From JACCTU01 sp963737405 (GTDB lineage: Bacteria > Actinomycetota > Thermoleophilia > Gaiellales > Gaiellaceae), in assembly GCA_963737405.1 (NCBI GenBank), contig CAVTSL010000013.1:1-64000 (forward strand): 64,000 nucleotides of DNA. The letters run 5' to 3'. Below, in pieces: positions 36,062-45,074 of the stretch. The translations under genes were made by a program, and so were the position numbers. Each line of letters begins with the position of its first letter. Positions within the stretch are counted from its first letter, which is position 1. The notes beneath the pieces are model-generated. The model was not told the DNA's origin, did no database searches, and saw nothing but the letters and a program-made list of their open reading frames with translations.

Positions 36062-37776
36062 TGGCTGTCGCGCGGTCGGTCGAGGAGACGGTCGAGGCGC
36101 TCTGCGGCGACCTGTCGTCGATCCGCGCGCCGCGGGGCTCGGAGCTGAACGCGCGCTCGTGGTCGACCGAGGCGCCGCTTCGCATGCTGCTGAACAACCT
36201 CGACGCCGAGGTCGCCGAGCGGCCCGAGGAGCTCGTCGTCTACGGCGGGTCCGGGCGTGCCGCGCGCTCGCACGAGGCGTTGAAGGCGCTCGTCCGCACG
36301 CTGCTCCGGTTGGGCGACGACGAGACGATGCTCGTGCAGAGCGGCAAGCCCGTCGGCGTGTTCCGGACGCATCCCGGCGCGCCGCGCGTCCTGATCGCGA
36401 ACTCGCTGCTCGTTCCGCGCTGGGCGAACTGGGACGAGTTCCGCCGGCTCGAGGCGCTCGGTCTGACGATGTTCGGCCAGATGACGGCCGGCTCCTGGAT
36501 CTACATCGGGACGCAGGGGATCCTCCAGGGGACGTTCCAGACGTTCGCGGCTGCGGGCGAGACGCACTACGGATCGCCCGACCTCGCTGGGCGCACGATC
36601 CTGACGGCCGGGCTCGGCGGGATGGGCGGCGCGCAGCCGCTCGCGGCGACGATGGCGGGGGCGGCGATGCTCTGCGTCGAGGTCGATCCGTCGCGGATCG
36701 AGCGGCGGCTCGAGACGCGCTATCTCGACGAGGCGACGGACTCGCTCGACGACGCGCTCGCTCGGGTGCGGACGGCGGCCTCGGAGCGTCGCGCGCTTTC
36801 CGTCGGGCTGCTCGGGAACGCGGCCGAGGTCGTGCCCGAGCTCGCTCGGCGCGGTGAAGCGTTCGATCTGGTCACGGATCAGACGGCGGCGCACGATCCG
36901 CTGACGGGGTACGTGCCCGTCGGGCTCGACGTGGACGCGGCCGCGGCGCTTCGCGCGTCTGATCCGGACGAGTACCTCCGGCGCGCACGTGTGTCGATTG
37001 TGCAACACGTCGAGGCGCTGCTCGAATTCGTCCGTCGCGGCAGCTACGTTTTCGATTATGGCAACAATCTTCGCGGGGAGGCGTATGAAGGTGGCGTAGA
37101 GGAGGCCTTCTCATACCCGGGCTTCGTCCCGGCCTATATCCGGCCGCTCTTCTGCCGCGGCGTCGGCCCGTTCCGGTGGGCGGTGCTGTCCGGCGATCCG
37201 GCAGACATCGAGGCGATCGACGAGACGCTGCGGGCGCTCTTTCCCGGCGACGCGCTGCTGCAGCGATGGCTCGAGCTCGCGCCCGGACGGGTGGCGTTCC
37301 AGGGGCTGCCCGCGCGGATCTGCTGGCTCGGCCTCGGCGACCGCGCGAGGGCCGGCTCCGCGATCAACGAGCTCGTGCGGAGCGGACGCGTGCACGCGCC
37401 GGTTGTGATCGGTCGCGATCACCTCGACTCGGGGTCCGTGGCGTCGCCGTACCGCGAAACGGAGGCGATGCTTGACGGCTCCGATGCGATCGCCGACTGG
37501 CCGATCCTCAACGCGCTCCTGAACGTCGCCTCGGGCGCGACGTGGGTGAGCGTTCACCACGGCGGCGGGGTCGGCATCGGCAACTCGATCCATGCGGGGA
37601 TGGTCGTCGTCGCCGACGGGACGGACGACGCGGCCGAGCGCCTCGAGCGGGTCCTGACCGCCGATCCCGGCACGGGCGTCATGCGGCACCTCGACGCCGG
37701 CTATCCGGAGGCCGCGGCTGCCGCGGCCGAGCACGGGCTCGAGCCGCCGATGGCCGGCGGCGCCGGCAGCGGATGA
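36061..37776 (+). CDS. hutU: Urocanate hydratase
   Basis: This 571-residue NAD-dependent enzyme converts urocanate to imidazolonepropionate. It opens with LRMLLNNLDAEVAERPEELV and has VYGGSGRAARSHEALKALV, PRVLIANSLLVPRWANWDEF, TAGSWIYIGTQGI and GRTILTAGLGGMGGAQPLAA, the Gly-rich NAD site. SVHHGGGVGIGNSIHAGMVV comes near the C-terminus. The length fits the family (about 550-570). The GTG start overlaps the hutH stop, and the stop overlaps the hutI ATG. Confidence 0.97.
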   Translation: MAVARSVEETVEALCGDLSSIRAPRGSELNARSWSTEAPLRMLLNNLDAEVAERPEELVVYGGSGRAARSHEALKALVRTLLRLGDDETMLVQSGKPVGVFRTHPGAPRVLIANSLLVPRWANWDEFRRLEALGLTMFGQMTAGSWIYIGTQGILQGTFQTFAAAGETHYGSPDLAGRTILTAGLGGMGGAQPLAATMAGAAMLCVEVDPSRIERRLETRYLDEATDSLDDALARVRTAASERRALSVGLLGNAAEVVPELARRGEAFDLVTDQTAAHDPLTGYVPVGLDVDAAAALRASDPDEYLRRARVSIVQHVEALLEFVRRGSYVFDYGNNLRGEAYEGGVEEAFSYPGFVPAYIRPLFCRGVGPFRWAVLSGDPADIEAIDETLRALFPGDALLQRWLELAPGRVAFQGLPARICWLGLGDRARAGSAINELVRSGRVHAPVVIGRDHLDSGSVASPYRETEAMLDGSDAIADWPILNALLNVASGATWVSVHHGGGVGIGNSIHAGMVVVADGTDDAAERLERVLTADPGTGVMRHLDAGYPEAAAAAAEHGLEPPMAGGAGSG

Positions 37777-39029
37777 GCGATCGCCCTGCGCGGCGACTGC
37801 TGATCCGCGACCTCGAGCAGCTCGTCACTCCGGCGGGTCGGTCCGCGCCCCTGCGAGGCTCCGATCTCGCGACCGTCGATGTCCTCGACGACGCGTACGC
37901 GTTGTGTGAGGACGGCACGGTGGTGTCGGTCGGGCGGATGGCCGACCTCGGGCCGCTCGCGGGCGACGTGGTCGAGCTCGACGGCCGGGGGCGCTGCGCG
38001 GTCCCGGGCCTCGTCGACTGCCACACGCACCCGTGCTTCGCAGGCGACCGCGTCGAGGAGTTCGCGCTCCGTGCTGCCGGCGCGTCGTACGAGGAGCTCC
38101 ACGCCGCGGGAGGCGGGATCCTCTCGACCGTCCGCGCGACGCGTGCCGCGAGCCAGGACGACCTCGACAAGGTCGTGCGCCGTCACGCGGGCTGGATGCT
38201 CCGCCACGGCACGACCACGTTCGAGGGGAAGTCGGGCTACGGCCTCGACCTCGACACCGAGCTCGCGTCGTTGCGGGCGGTCGCGGCTGCGGGCGGGATC
38301 CCGACGTGGCTCGGCGCGCACGCGGTGCCTCCCGAGTTCGACGACGCCGACGCCTACCTCGAGTTCGCGCTGTCCGAGGTGCTCCCGCAGGCGGCGACCC
38401 TCGCCGAAGCCGCAGACGTCTTTCTCGAGCGTGGGGCGTTCGACCGGGAGCAGGCTCGCCGCTATCTCGAGGCGTGCCGCGACGCCGGCCTCGCGCTCCG
38501 CCTCCACGGCGACCAGTTCACCGAGTCCGGCGCGATCCCGCTGGCGATCGAGCTCGGCGCCAGGTCGGTCGACCACCTCGAGGCGACGGGCGACGGAGGG
38601 ATCCGCGCGCTCGCTGCGTCCGACGTCGTCGGTGTGCTGCTGCCCGCGAGCGCGCTCTTCCTCGACCGCCCGATGCCGCCGGCCCGGTCGCTCGTCGACG
38701 CGGGCGCTGCCGTCGCGCTCGCGACCGACTTCAACCCCGGCAGCGCCTTCTGCGAGAGCCTCCCGCTCGTCTGCTCGCTCGCGTGCACGCAGCTCCATCT
38801 CTCGCCGGCAGAGGCGCTCTCGGCGACGACCGTCAACGCCGCACACGTGCTCGGCCGCGCAGACCGCATCGGCCGAATCGCCCCCGGCTACGCCGCCGAC
38901 ATCGTCCTGCTCGACGCCCCGGACTGGCGCTACCTCGCGTACCACCTCGGCGGCGACCTCGTCGACGCGGTCATCCGCGGCGGCGACCTCGTCTGGCAGC
39001 GTTCCGTGGCCGCCCGCGAGCTACCCTAG
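37773..39029 (+). CDS. hutI: Imidazolonepropionase
   Basis: This 418-residue amidohydrolase opens the imidazolone ring to give N-formimino-glutamate. The metal ligands HTH are in LVDCHTHPCFAGDRVEEFAL. FEGKSGYGLDLDTELASLRA, AHAVPPEF, LRLHGDQFTESGA and VALATDFNPGSAFCESLPLV complete the family signature. The ATG overlaps the hutU stop (ATGA). With ftcD, hutH and hutU it lets the cell use histidine as a carbon, nitrogen and one-carbon source. No hutC-type repressor is visible nearby. Confidence 0.97.
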   Translation: MSDRPARRLLIRDLEQLVTPAGRSAPLRGSDLATVDVLDDAYALCEDGTVVSVGRMADLGPLAGDVVELDGRGRCAVPGLVDCHTHPCFAGDRVEEFALRAAGASYEELHAAGGGILSTVRATRAASQDDLDKVVRRHAGWMLRHGTTTFEGKSGYGLDLDTELASLRAVAAAGGIPTWLGAHAVPPEFDDADAYLEFALSEVLPQAATLAEAADVFLERGAFDREQARRYLEACRDAGLALRLHGDQFTESGAIPLAIELGARSVDHLEATGDGGIRALAASDVVGVLLPASALFLDRPMPPARSLVDAGAAVALATDFNPGSAFCESLPLVCSLACTQLHLSPAEALSATTVNAAHVLGRADRIGRIAPGYAADIVLLDAPDWRYLAYHLGGDLVDAVIRGGDLVWQRSVAARELP

Positions 39030-39034
39030 TCGCG

Positions 39035-39436
39035 ATGCCGACGCGCAAGCAGCGACGCCGCCAGGCGAAGAGCCGCCGGCACGACTACGAGTACGTCTAC
39101 GTCGACGAGGAAGGGAACGAGATCGAGGTCGACGCCGACGGGGCGAAGGCCGAGCGCACCGCGTCACGCAACGGCCGCGCGAAGCCGAACCCGCGCACCG
39201 CAAGCGGCGCCCGCGTCCAGCCGCCCTCCTGGCAACGGGTCGCCAAGCGCGGCGCGATCTTCGCCCCGCTCATGTTCATCACGGTCATGCTGACGAGCCG
39301 CGACGCCTCGCTGGTGCAGCAGATCCTGCTGACGGTCTGGCTGATGGCGATCTTCCTGCCGTTCAGCTACTTCATGGACTCGTTCATGTACCGGCGCTAT
39401 CTCAAGCGCACCGGCGCCGCGCCGCCCAAGCGCTAG
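39035..39436 (+). CDS. Small membrane protein with basic/acidic N-terminal tail
   Basis: This 133-residue protein starts RKQRRRQAKSRRHDYEYVYV (strongly basic), followed by an acidic stretch (DEEGNEIEVDADGAKAE). Two membrane helices form a hairpin (APLMFITVMLTSRD and ILLTVWLMAIFLPFSYFMDS), and the tail is YRRYLKRTGAAPPKR. It lies 6 bp after hutI, so it may be co-transcribed, but nothing links it to histidine metabolism. The family is unknown. It converges with the cupin gene with a 4-bp overlap. Confidence 0.65.
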   Translation: MPTRKQRRRQAKSRRHDYEYVYVDEEGNEIEVDADGAKAERTASRNGRAKPNPRTASGARVQPPSWQRVAKRGAIFAPLMFITVMLTSRDASLVQQILLTVWLMAIFLPFSYFMDSFMYRRYLKRTGAAPPKR

Positions 39437-39774
39437 CGCGCGAGGTCCCCGCGGTAGTGGCCCTCACCGGGCCACGGCGCGAGCAGCAGCAGCACCCGCC
39501 CCCCGGACTCGGTCGAGATCGCGTGCCGCTCGTCGGGCTCGAACCGAAACAGCATCCCGGGACGCCCGTCCACGCGTTCGCCGTCACCCTCGACGACCAC
39601 CGCGCCGTCCACGACGACGAGCCAGGCCGCCTCCTTCACCTGGTGGTCGCCGAGCTGCTGGCCGGGCAAGAGACCGATCAGCACCGCGCGCGCCTCCCCG
39701 TCGGCCGAGTGGAGCACGACGGGCGAGCGGCTTCCGTCCGGCGTCTCGATCTCGAGCAGGTTCCAGCTCTGCAT
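39433..39774 (-). CDS. Cupin-domain protein
   Basis: This 113-residue single cupin beta-barrel has GLLPGQQLGDHQVKEAAWLV and VVDGAVVVEGDGERVDGRPG, then MLFRFEPDERHAIST. The first motif has lost the usual HxH (it reads GDHQVKE) and the second keeps one His (ERHAIS). A metal site of His, Glu and His is possible but incomplete. The role is unknown; many such proteins bind small ligands. The start is ATG 39774, 41 bp from the divergent hydrolase gene. Confidence 0.8.
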   Translation of the reverse strand: MQSWNLLEIETPDGSRSPVVLHSADGEARAVLIGLLPGQQLGDHQVKEAAWLVVVDGAVVVEGDGERVDGRPGMLFRFEPDERHAISTESGGRVLLLLAPWPGEGHYRGDLAR

Positions 39775-39815
39775 GGCGAGGCGATCCTAACCCCCCGACT
39801 AGACTCAAACGCCCG

Positions 39816-40454
39816 ATGGCGCCCGTCGTCGACACGTACCAGCTCGGTCCCGTCGGGACGAATTGCCACGTGGTCCGCGTCGACCGGGACGCCGTCGAGG
39901 CGGTCGTCGTCGACCCCGGCGGGGATGCCGCGCAGCTCCGGCTCGAGCTCGCTCGGATCGGCGCGTCGTGCGCGGCGATCCTGCTCACCCACACGCACTT
40001 CGACCACCTCGGCGCCGTCGCCGACCTCGCCGAAGGCACCGGCGCCCCCGTCTACGTCTCGCCCGACGCGAAGGGCGCGCTCGAGAGCCCGCTCGGCCCG
40101 CCGGGCCTGACGATCCGCGGGTACGACCGGGCGCTCGACGTAGCAGGCGGGGCGAACCTCGACGTCGGCGGCATCTCGTTCGAGGTGCTCGACGTCCCCG
40201 GCCACGCGCCGGGACACCTTTCCTATTACGCCGACGGCGCGCTCTTCTCCGGCGACGTCCTCTTCGCGGGCGGTGTGGGCCGGGTCGACCTTCCGGGCGG
40301 CGACTGGGACACGCTCCTCAGCTCGATCCGGCTCCTGTCCGAGCGCTATCCACCCGAGACCGTCGTCTACTCCGGCCACGGGCCTGCGACGACGCTCGGA
40401 ACCGAGCTCGCGCGCAACCCGTTCCTCGCCGAGCTCCGCACCCCGCAGCAGTGA
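39816..40454 (+). CDS. Metallo-beta-lactamase-fold hydrolase (glyoxalase II-like)
   Basis: This 212-residue protein has the zinc motif THTHFDHLGAVADL (HxHxDH at 59-64). Later ligands are DVPGHAPGHLSYY and GDVLFAGGVGRVDLPGGDW, and YSGHGPATTLGTELARNPFL lies near the end. This C-terminal pattern is that of the hydroxyacylglutathione-hydrolase-like subgroup commonly found next to hisS in actinobacteria. The substrate is probably a thioester or a related metabolite. The stop overlaps the hisS GTG by 4 bp. Confidence 0.9.
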   Translation: MAPVVDTYQLGPVGTNCHVVRVDRDAVEAVVVDPGGDAAQLRLELARIGASCAAILLTHTHFDHLGAVADLAEGTGAPVYVSPDAKGALESPLGPPGLTIRGYDRALDVAGGANLDVGGISFEVLDVPGHAPGHLSYYADGALFSGDVLFAGGVGRVDLPGGDWDTLLSSIRLLSERYPPETVVYSGHGPATTLGTELARNPFLAELRTPQQ

Positions 40455-41680
40455 AGTACAAGGCCCCGCGCGGCACGCACGACATCCTCCCGTCGGAGCA
40501 GCCGCTCTGGCAGCTGGCGACGGGCACGCTCGCCGAGGTCGCCGAGACCTACGGCTACCGGCGCATCCAGACCCCGGTGTTCGAGGACGCCGAGCTCTTC
40601 CTGCGGACATCCGGCGAAGGCTCCGACGTCGTGCAGAAGGAGATGTACCTGTTCGAGGACCGCAGCGAGCGCAAGCTCGCGCTTCGACCCGAGGGAACGG
40701 CGCCGATCTGCCGCGCCTATCTCGAGCACGGCATGCACCGCGAGCCGCAGCCCGTGAAGCTCTACACGCAGGCAACCATGTACCGGTACGCCGCACCGCA
40801 GAAGGGGCGGTACCGCGAGCACTGGCAGCAGTCGGTCGAGGCGATCGGCTCCGACGACCCCGCCGTCGACGCAGAGGTGATCCAGCTCTACACCGAGGTG
40901 CTCAGGCGGCTCGGCGTCACGCAGTGGGAGCTCCAGCTCAACTCGATCGGCGACCGCAACTGCCGGCCCGCGTACGTCGAGCGCCTCGAGCGGTGGCTCG
41001 ACGAGCACGACGACGCGCTCGACGACGATGCCCGCCAGAAGCGCGCGACGAGCCCGCTCCGCGTCTTCGACGTGAAGGACCCCAAGGTGCGCGCGGCGCT
41101 CGCGGACGCTCCCAAGATCGGCGACTCGCTCTGCGACGAGTGCAGGGCGCACTTCGCGGCCGTGCTCGAGTACCTCGACGCCTACGGCGTGCCGTACACC
41201 CTCGAGCCGACACTCGTGCGCGGGCTCGACTACTACACGCGGACGACCTTCGAGTTCCTCGGGCCCGAGGAAGGCTCGCAATCGACGATCTGCGCCGGCG
41301 GCCGCTACGACGGCCTGATCGAGCAGATCGGCGGGCCGCCGACGCCGGGCATCGGCTTCGGCGCCGGGGTCGAGCGCCTGCTCGACGCGCTTCGCAACGA
41401 GAGCATCACCGCCGAGCCGCCCCAGCTCGAGCTCTTCTTCCTGATCGAGCCCGAGGCCGACCGTGCGGCAGCGCTCGTGGAGCTGGCGAAGCTGCGCGCG
41501 GCGGGTGTCTCCTGCGACACCGACTACGCCGGCCGCTCGATGAAGGGACAGCGGACCCAGCTCGCGCGGTCCGGTGCCCGCGGGTTCGTCCACGTGCGCA
41601 CGGACGGCGCGACGATCAAGTACGGCGACGACGAGCACGACGTTCCCGTCGACGCGGTCGCGGCTACGGTGCTCGGATGA
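40451..41680 (+). CDS. hisS: Histidyl-tRNA synthetase
   Basis: This 409-residue class II aminoacyl-tRNA synthetase begins YKAPRGTHDILPSEQPLW. It has motif 2 (FRY-like: TQATMYRYAAPQKGRYREHW), the histidine-binding segments VRGLDYYTRTTFEF and CAGGRYDGLIEQIGG, and motif 3 in GFGAGVERLL. The C-terminal anticodon-binding domain includes GRSMKGQRTQLARSGARGFV. The GTG start at 40451 overlaps the hydrolase stop, and the stop overlaps the aspS ATG, so hydrolase-hisS-aspS form an operon. Confidence 0.97.
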   Translation: MKYKAPRGTHDILPSEQPLWQLATGTLAEVAETYGYRRIQTPVFEDAELFLRTSGEGSDVVQKEMYLFEDRSERKLALRPEGTAPICRAYLEHGMHREPQPVKLYTQATMYRYAAPQKGRYREHWQQSVEAIGSDDPAVDAEVIQLYTEVLRRLGVTQWELQLNSIGDRNCRPAYVERLERWLDEHDDALDDDARQKRATSPLRVFDVKDPKVRAALADAPKIGDSLCDECRAHFAAVLEYLDAYGVPYTLEPTLVRGLDYYTRTTFEFLGPEEGSQSTICAGGRYDGLIEQIGGPPTPGIGFGAGVERLLDALRNESITAEPPQLELFFLIEPEADRAAALVELAKLRAAGVSCDTDYAGRSMKGQRTQLARSGARGFVHVRTDGATIKYGDDEHDVPVDAVAATVLG

Positions 41681-43416
41681 ACGAGTGGCGCGACCTCCGC
41701 TGCGGTGAGGTGACCGCAGAACGAGTCGGCGAACGCCTGACGCTCGCAGGCTGGGCCGCGCGCCGGCGCGACCACGGCGGGCTCGTCTTCATCGATCTGC
41801 GCGACCACACGGGACTGATCCAGCTCGTGATCAACCCCGAGCGTGCGCCCGAAGCCGCGGCGGTCGCGCACGAGGTACGGAACGAGTTCGTGCTGCGCGC
41901 ACGCGGCGAGGTCGTCCGCCGGGCACCGGAGGCGGTCAACCCGAACCTCCCGACGGGCGAGGTCGAGGTGCAGGTCGACGAGCTCGAGATCATCAGCCGC
42001 TCCGAGCCGCTGCCGTTCCAGCTCGACGAGGAGAACGTCGACGAGGGCACGCGGCTCCGCTACCGCTACCTCGACCTGCGCCGCGACCGGATGCAGCGCA
42101 ACCTCCGACTGTCCGCCACCGTCGTGGCGGCGATCCGCCGTTTCATGGACGCTCAGGGGTTCGTCGACGTGTGGACGCCGAACCTCACGAAGGCGACGCC
42201 CGAAGGCGCGCGCGACTTCCTCGTGCCGGTCCGACTGCAGCCCGGAACGTTCTTCGCGCTCCCGCAGTCGCCGCAGCTCTTCAAGCAGATCCTGATGGTC
42301 TCCGGCTTCGACCGCTACTACCAGATCGCGGTCTGCTTCCGGGACGAGGATCTCCGCGCCGACCGGCAGTTCGAGTTTCGCCAGCTCGACCTCGAGCTCG
42401 CGTTCCCGACGCGCGACGACGTCTTCCGAACGCTCGAGGGCGCGGTCACGGCGACGTTCGAGGCCCTCGAGCGGACGCCGCCTGCGACACCGTTCCGGCA
42501 GATCCCGTACGAGGAGGCGATGCTGAAGTACGGGAGCGACAAACCCGACCTTCGCTTCGGGCTCGAGATCGAGGACGCGACGGAGCTCACGCGCGGCTCG
42601 GGCTTCGGGGTGTTCGCGAACGCGCCGATCGTCCGTTTCCTGCGTGTGCCGCGCGAGTTCTCGCGGGCCGACCTGCAACGCCTCGAGACGGTCGCGAAGG
42701 AGTGGGGCGCGAAGGGCCTCGCCTACCTCGTCTTCGGGGAGAACCGCGAGGTCCGCTCACCGATCGCGAAGTTCCTCTCCGAGGAGGAAGTCGATGCGCT
42801 TCGCGGCGAGCCGGGCACGACGCTCCTCTTCGTCGCCGACAGCAAGCCCGTCGTCGAGCGCGTCCTCGGCGCGCTCCGCTCGCAGCTCGGCGTCGAGCTC
42901 GACCTGGTCGACCGCTCGCGCGACGAGTTCGCCTGGATCGTCGACTTCCCGCTCTTCGAGTGGAAGGAGGACGAGGGGCGCTGGACGTTCTCGCACCACC
43001 CGTTCACCGGCATGAAGCCCGGCCACGAGGACCTGATCGAGACGGACCCCGGCCGCGCGGTCAGCCTCGCCTACGACCTCGTCTGGAACGGCTGGGAGCT
43101 CGGCTCCGGCTCGATCCGGATCCATCGACCCGACATCCAGCAGCGCGTGCTCCGCGCCCTCGGCCTGTCGGACGAGGAGATCGAGGAGAAGTTCGGCTTC
43201 CTCCTCGAGGTGATGCGGATGGGGCCGCCGCCCCACGGCGGCTTCGCCCTCGGGATCGAGCGGTTCGTCGCGCTCCTCGCAGGCGAGTCGAACATCCGCG
43301 AGATCGTCGCCTTCCCGAAGACGGCCAGCGGGTCCGAGCCGATGACCGGGGCACCGACGACGATCCCCGACAGCGTGCTCGCCGAGCTGGGAATTCGGAC
43401 CGTCACGCCGAATTAA
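41677..43416 (+). CDS. aspS: Aspartyl-tRNA synthetase (probably non-discriminating Asp/Asn)
   Basis: This 579-residue class IIb synthetase has an N-terminal OB-fold anticodon domain (LAGWAARRRDHGGLVFIDLR) and motif 2 FRDEDLRADRQFEFRQLD. A GAD insertion domain sits in the middle. Motif 3 lies in HGGFALGIERFVALLAG, with the end TASGSEPMTGAPTTIPD. His33 in RRRDHGG corresponds to the position where bacterial non-discriminating enzymes have His and strict ones have Leu. This suggests it also charges tRNA-Asn with Asp, requiring GatCAB (inference). The ATG overlaps the hisS stop. Confidence 0.96.
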   Translation: MNEWRDLRCGEVTAERVGERLTLAGWAARRRDHGGLVFIDLRDHTGLIQLVINPERAPEAAAVAHEVRNEFVLRARGEVVRRAPEAVNPNLPTGEVEVQVDELEIISRSEPLPFQLDEENVDEGTRLRYRYLDLRRDRMQRNLRLSATVVAAIRRFMDAQGFVDVWTPNLTKATPEGARDFLVPVRLQPGTFFALPQSPQLFKQILMVSGFDRYYQIAVCFRDEDLRADRQFEFRQLDLELAFPTRDDVFRTLEGAVTATFEALERTPPATPFRQIPYEEAMLKYGSDKPDLRFGLEIEDATELTRGSGFGVFANAPIVRFLRVPREFSRADLQRLETVAKEWGAKGLAYLVFGENREVRSPIAKFLSEEEVDALRGEPGTTLLFVADSKPVVERVLGALRSQLGVELDLVDRSRDEFAWIVDFPLFEWKEDEGRWTFSHHPFTGMKPGHEDLIETDPGRAVSLAYDLVWNGWELGSGSIRIHRPDIQQRVLRALGLSDEEIEEKFGFLLEVMRMGPPPHGGFALGIERFVALLAGESNIREIVAFPKTASGSEPMTGAPTTIPDSVLAELGIRTVTPN

Positions 43417-43499
43417 GCCTCGAGGCCGCACAGGCCGATGGAGTGGTCATACTTGCAGGGCCGTCGTCGGCGGCCGTAGAAGGAGAGCCGAGAGCACCC

Positions 43500-44369
43500 A
43501 TGTCCACACCGCAGGAACCCGGTCAATCGGCCGCGCCGTCGCTGACGGCGTTGCCGCGCCTCGAAGATCTGCCGCAGGCGTCCGGCGGCGGCTACGACGC
43601 CGAGCGCGTGCGCGACGCGTTCGACGCCTTCCGCCGGCACTCGGCGCAGCTCCAGGCGCAGCTGCGCGTGCTCCAGGCCGCGGGGCGAACCGCGCCCGTC
43701 GAGCCGACCGGCCACGCCGTGCGGATGGACGCCCTGCACCTGATCCGCTCTGCAGCCGAGTTCGCCGACACGCTCGAGCGCGACGCCCAGCAGGCGTCCG
43801 CGAACCAGCTCGCACGGACGGAGGAGGAGGTGCGCGGGAAGCAGCGCGAGCTCCAGGAGCGCGAGGCACAGGTCGAGCGCTACCGCCAGGAGTCCGAGCG
43901 GCAGCGGGCCGAGATCCTGAACACCGCCCGGAACGAGTCGCGCGAGCTCCTTCAGACCTCGCAGCGCGACGCCACGCAGGAGCTCCGCGAGGCCGAAGCC
44001 CGCGCGGCACGCCTGCTCGAGCAGGCGCGCCACCAGGCGACCGAGCTGACGAACTCCGCGAGGGCCGAGGTCGAGCAGACGCTCGAGTGGGCCCGCGCCC
44101 AGGCGGCCGCGATCATGGCCCGCGCCCAGCAGGGCGTCGAGCAGCTGCTGGCATCGGCGGGGCTCGGCGAGGATCAGATCTCCCGGGTCGCCGACGCGAT
44201 CGTGCGCTCCAACGAGCAGTCCGGCGAGGGAACACGGCAGCCGGGGTCGATGCCGGCCAGCCCTTCCGCCGCGATCGCGCAGCCGCCGGTCTCCGCCGCG
44301 CCGCCGGAAGCGGAGCATGCCTCCGAGACGCCCGCGGACGAGGGCGAGCCGGAAGAGCATCAGGAGTAG
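43500..44369 (+). CDS. DivIVA-like coiled-coil protein
   Basis: This 289-residue protein starts at ATG 43500, after AAGGAGAG. A 60-residue N-terminal part (LEDLPQASGGGYDAERVRDA) is followed by a long coiled coil (ARTEEEVRGKQRELQEREAQ, ESRELLQTSQRDATQELREA) and an Ala/Pro/Glu-rich tail. The amphipathic stretch DALHLIRSAAEFADTLERDA and the later RAEVEQTLEWARAQAAAIMA resemble actinobacterial DivIVA/Wag31-type and cell-division coiled-coil proteins, but the diagnostic N-terminal DivIVA motif is not clear. It is probably cytoplasmic and envelope-associated. It precedes two other envelope genes. Confidence 0.65.
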   Translation: MSTPQEPGQSAAPSLTALPRLEDLPQASGGGYDAERVRDAFDAFRRHSAQLQAQLRVLQAAGRTAPVEPTGHAVRMDALHLIRSAAEFADTLERDAQQASANQLARTEEEVRGKQRELQEREAQVERYRQESERQRAEILNTARNESRELLQTSQRDATQELREAEARAARLLEQARHQATELTNSARAEVEQTLEWARAQAAAIMARAQQGVEQLLASAGLGEDQISRVADAIVRSNEQSGEGTRQPGSMPASPSAAIAQPPVSAAPPEAEHASETPADEGEPEEHQE

Positions 44370-44375
44370 CGCGCC

Positions 44376-45074
44376 GTGAGACGGCGCGTGTTCGGGCCGC
44401 AGTTCATCATCGAGGCGCTGTTCCTCGCCGCGGTCGCGCTCGTGGCCGGCTTCGCCGGGCTCGACCCCGTGGCGATCGTGCTCCTGATGGCGGTCGCGTT
44501 CCTCCTCGTGGTGGCCTTCGACCTTTTCGTCTCCCGCGCCGCGCGGGCCCGTCGAGACGCGCCGGACGTGAACGAGCCGGAGCCGGTTCCCCTCGAGCCG
44601 ACCCACGTCCACGTGCTTCGGACCGAGCCCGAGCTCGATCCGCAACCCGTGCTCGTCGGGATCGAAGAGGCGCCGCCGGCGCCGGAGCCCGAGCCAGACC
44701 CACCCCCGGCGCCCGAGCCGATCACGCCCGCGGAAGAGATGTTGGAACCGGAGCCCGCGCCCGAGCCCGAGCCGCCGAAGCTCGAGGTGGTGCCAGACCC
44801 CGAACCGGAACCCGAGCCCGAGCCGGAGCCGGAGCCGGAGCCGGAGCCAGAGCCGCAGCGGGTCGTCGCCCTCCCGATCGCTGCCGCGCCGCGCGAGTGG
44901 AACGTCTGGGAGCTCGAGCGCCTCGTGCGCGAGCGCGGCGAGACCCACGACGACGAGCGCTCGTTCCTCCTCGTCTACCTCCGCGACTTCGCGACGGCGG
45001 AGGGAACGCTTCCCGTCGACTTCGACGGGCTCGTCCGAGAGTCGTTCGGCGAGCTGCTCGGAGCCGGCCGGTGA
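44376..45074 (+). CDS. Membrane protein with Pro-Glu repeat linker
   Basis: This 232-residue protein has two N-terminal membrane helices (FIIEALFLAAVALVAGFAGL and VAIVLLMAVAFLLVVAFDLF). A Pro/Glu-rich linker of about 90 residues follows, including nine EP dipeptides in a row, and the C-terminal helical domain is small (WELERLVRERGETHDDERSF). The rigid EP linker is typical of proteins that reach across a gap, as TonB does. The GTG start at 44376 is 6 bp after the coiled-coil gene. The function is unknown. Confidence 0.65.
   Translation: MRRRVFGPQFIIEALFLAAVALVAGFAGLDPVAIVLLMAVAFLLVVAFDLFVSRAARARRDAPDVNEPEPVPLEPTHVHVLRTEPELDPQPVLVGIEEAPPAPEPEPDPPPAPEPITPAEEMLEPEPAPEPEPPKLEVVPDPEPEPEPEPEPEPEPEPEPQRVVALPIAAAPREWNVWELERLVRERGETHDDERSFLLVYLRDFATAEGTLPVDFDGLVRESFGELLGAGR
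44802..44855 (+). repeat. Low-complexity (GAR CCN)9 tract coding for Glu-Pro repeats
   Basis: Nine consecutive Glu-Pro codon pairs (mostly GAGCCG, with GAACCG, GAACCC, GAGCCC and GAGCCA variants) make up 54 bp inside the membrane protein gene. Such hexamer repeats can change length by slippage. Confidence 0.9.
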
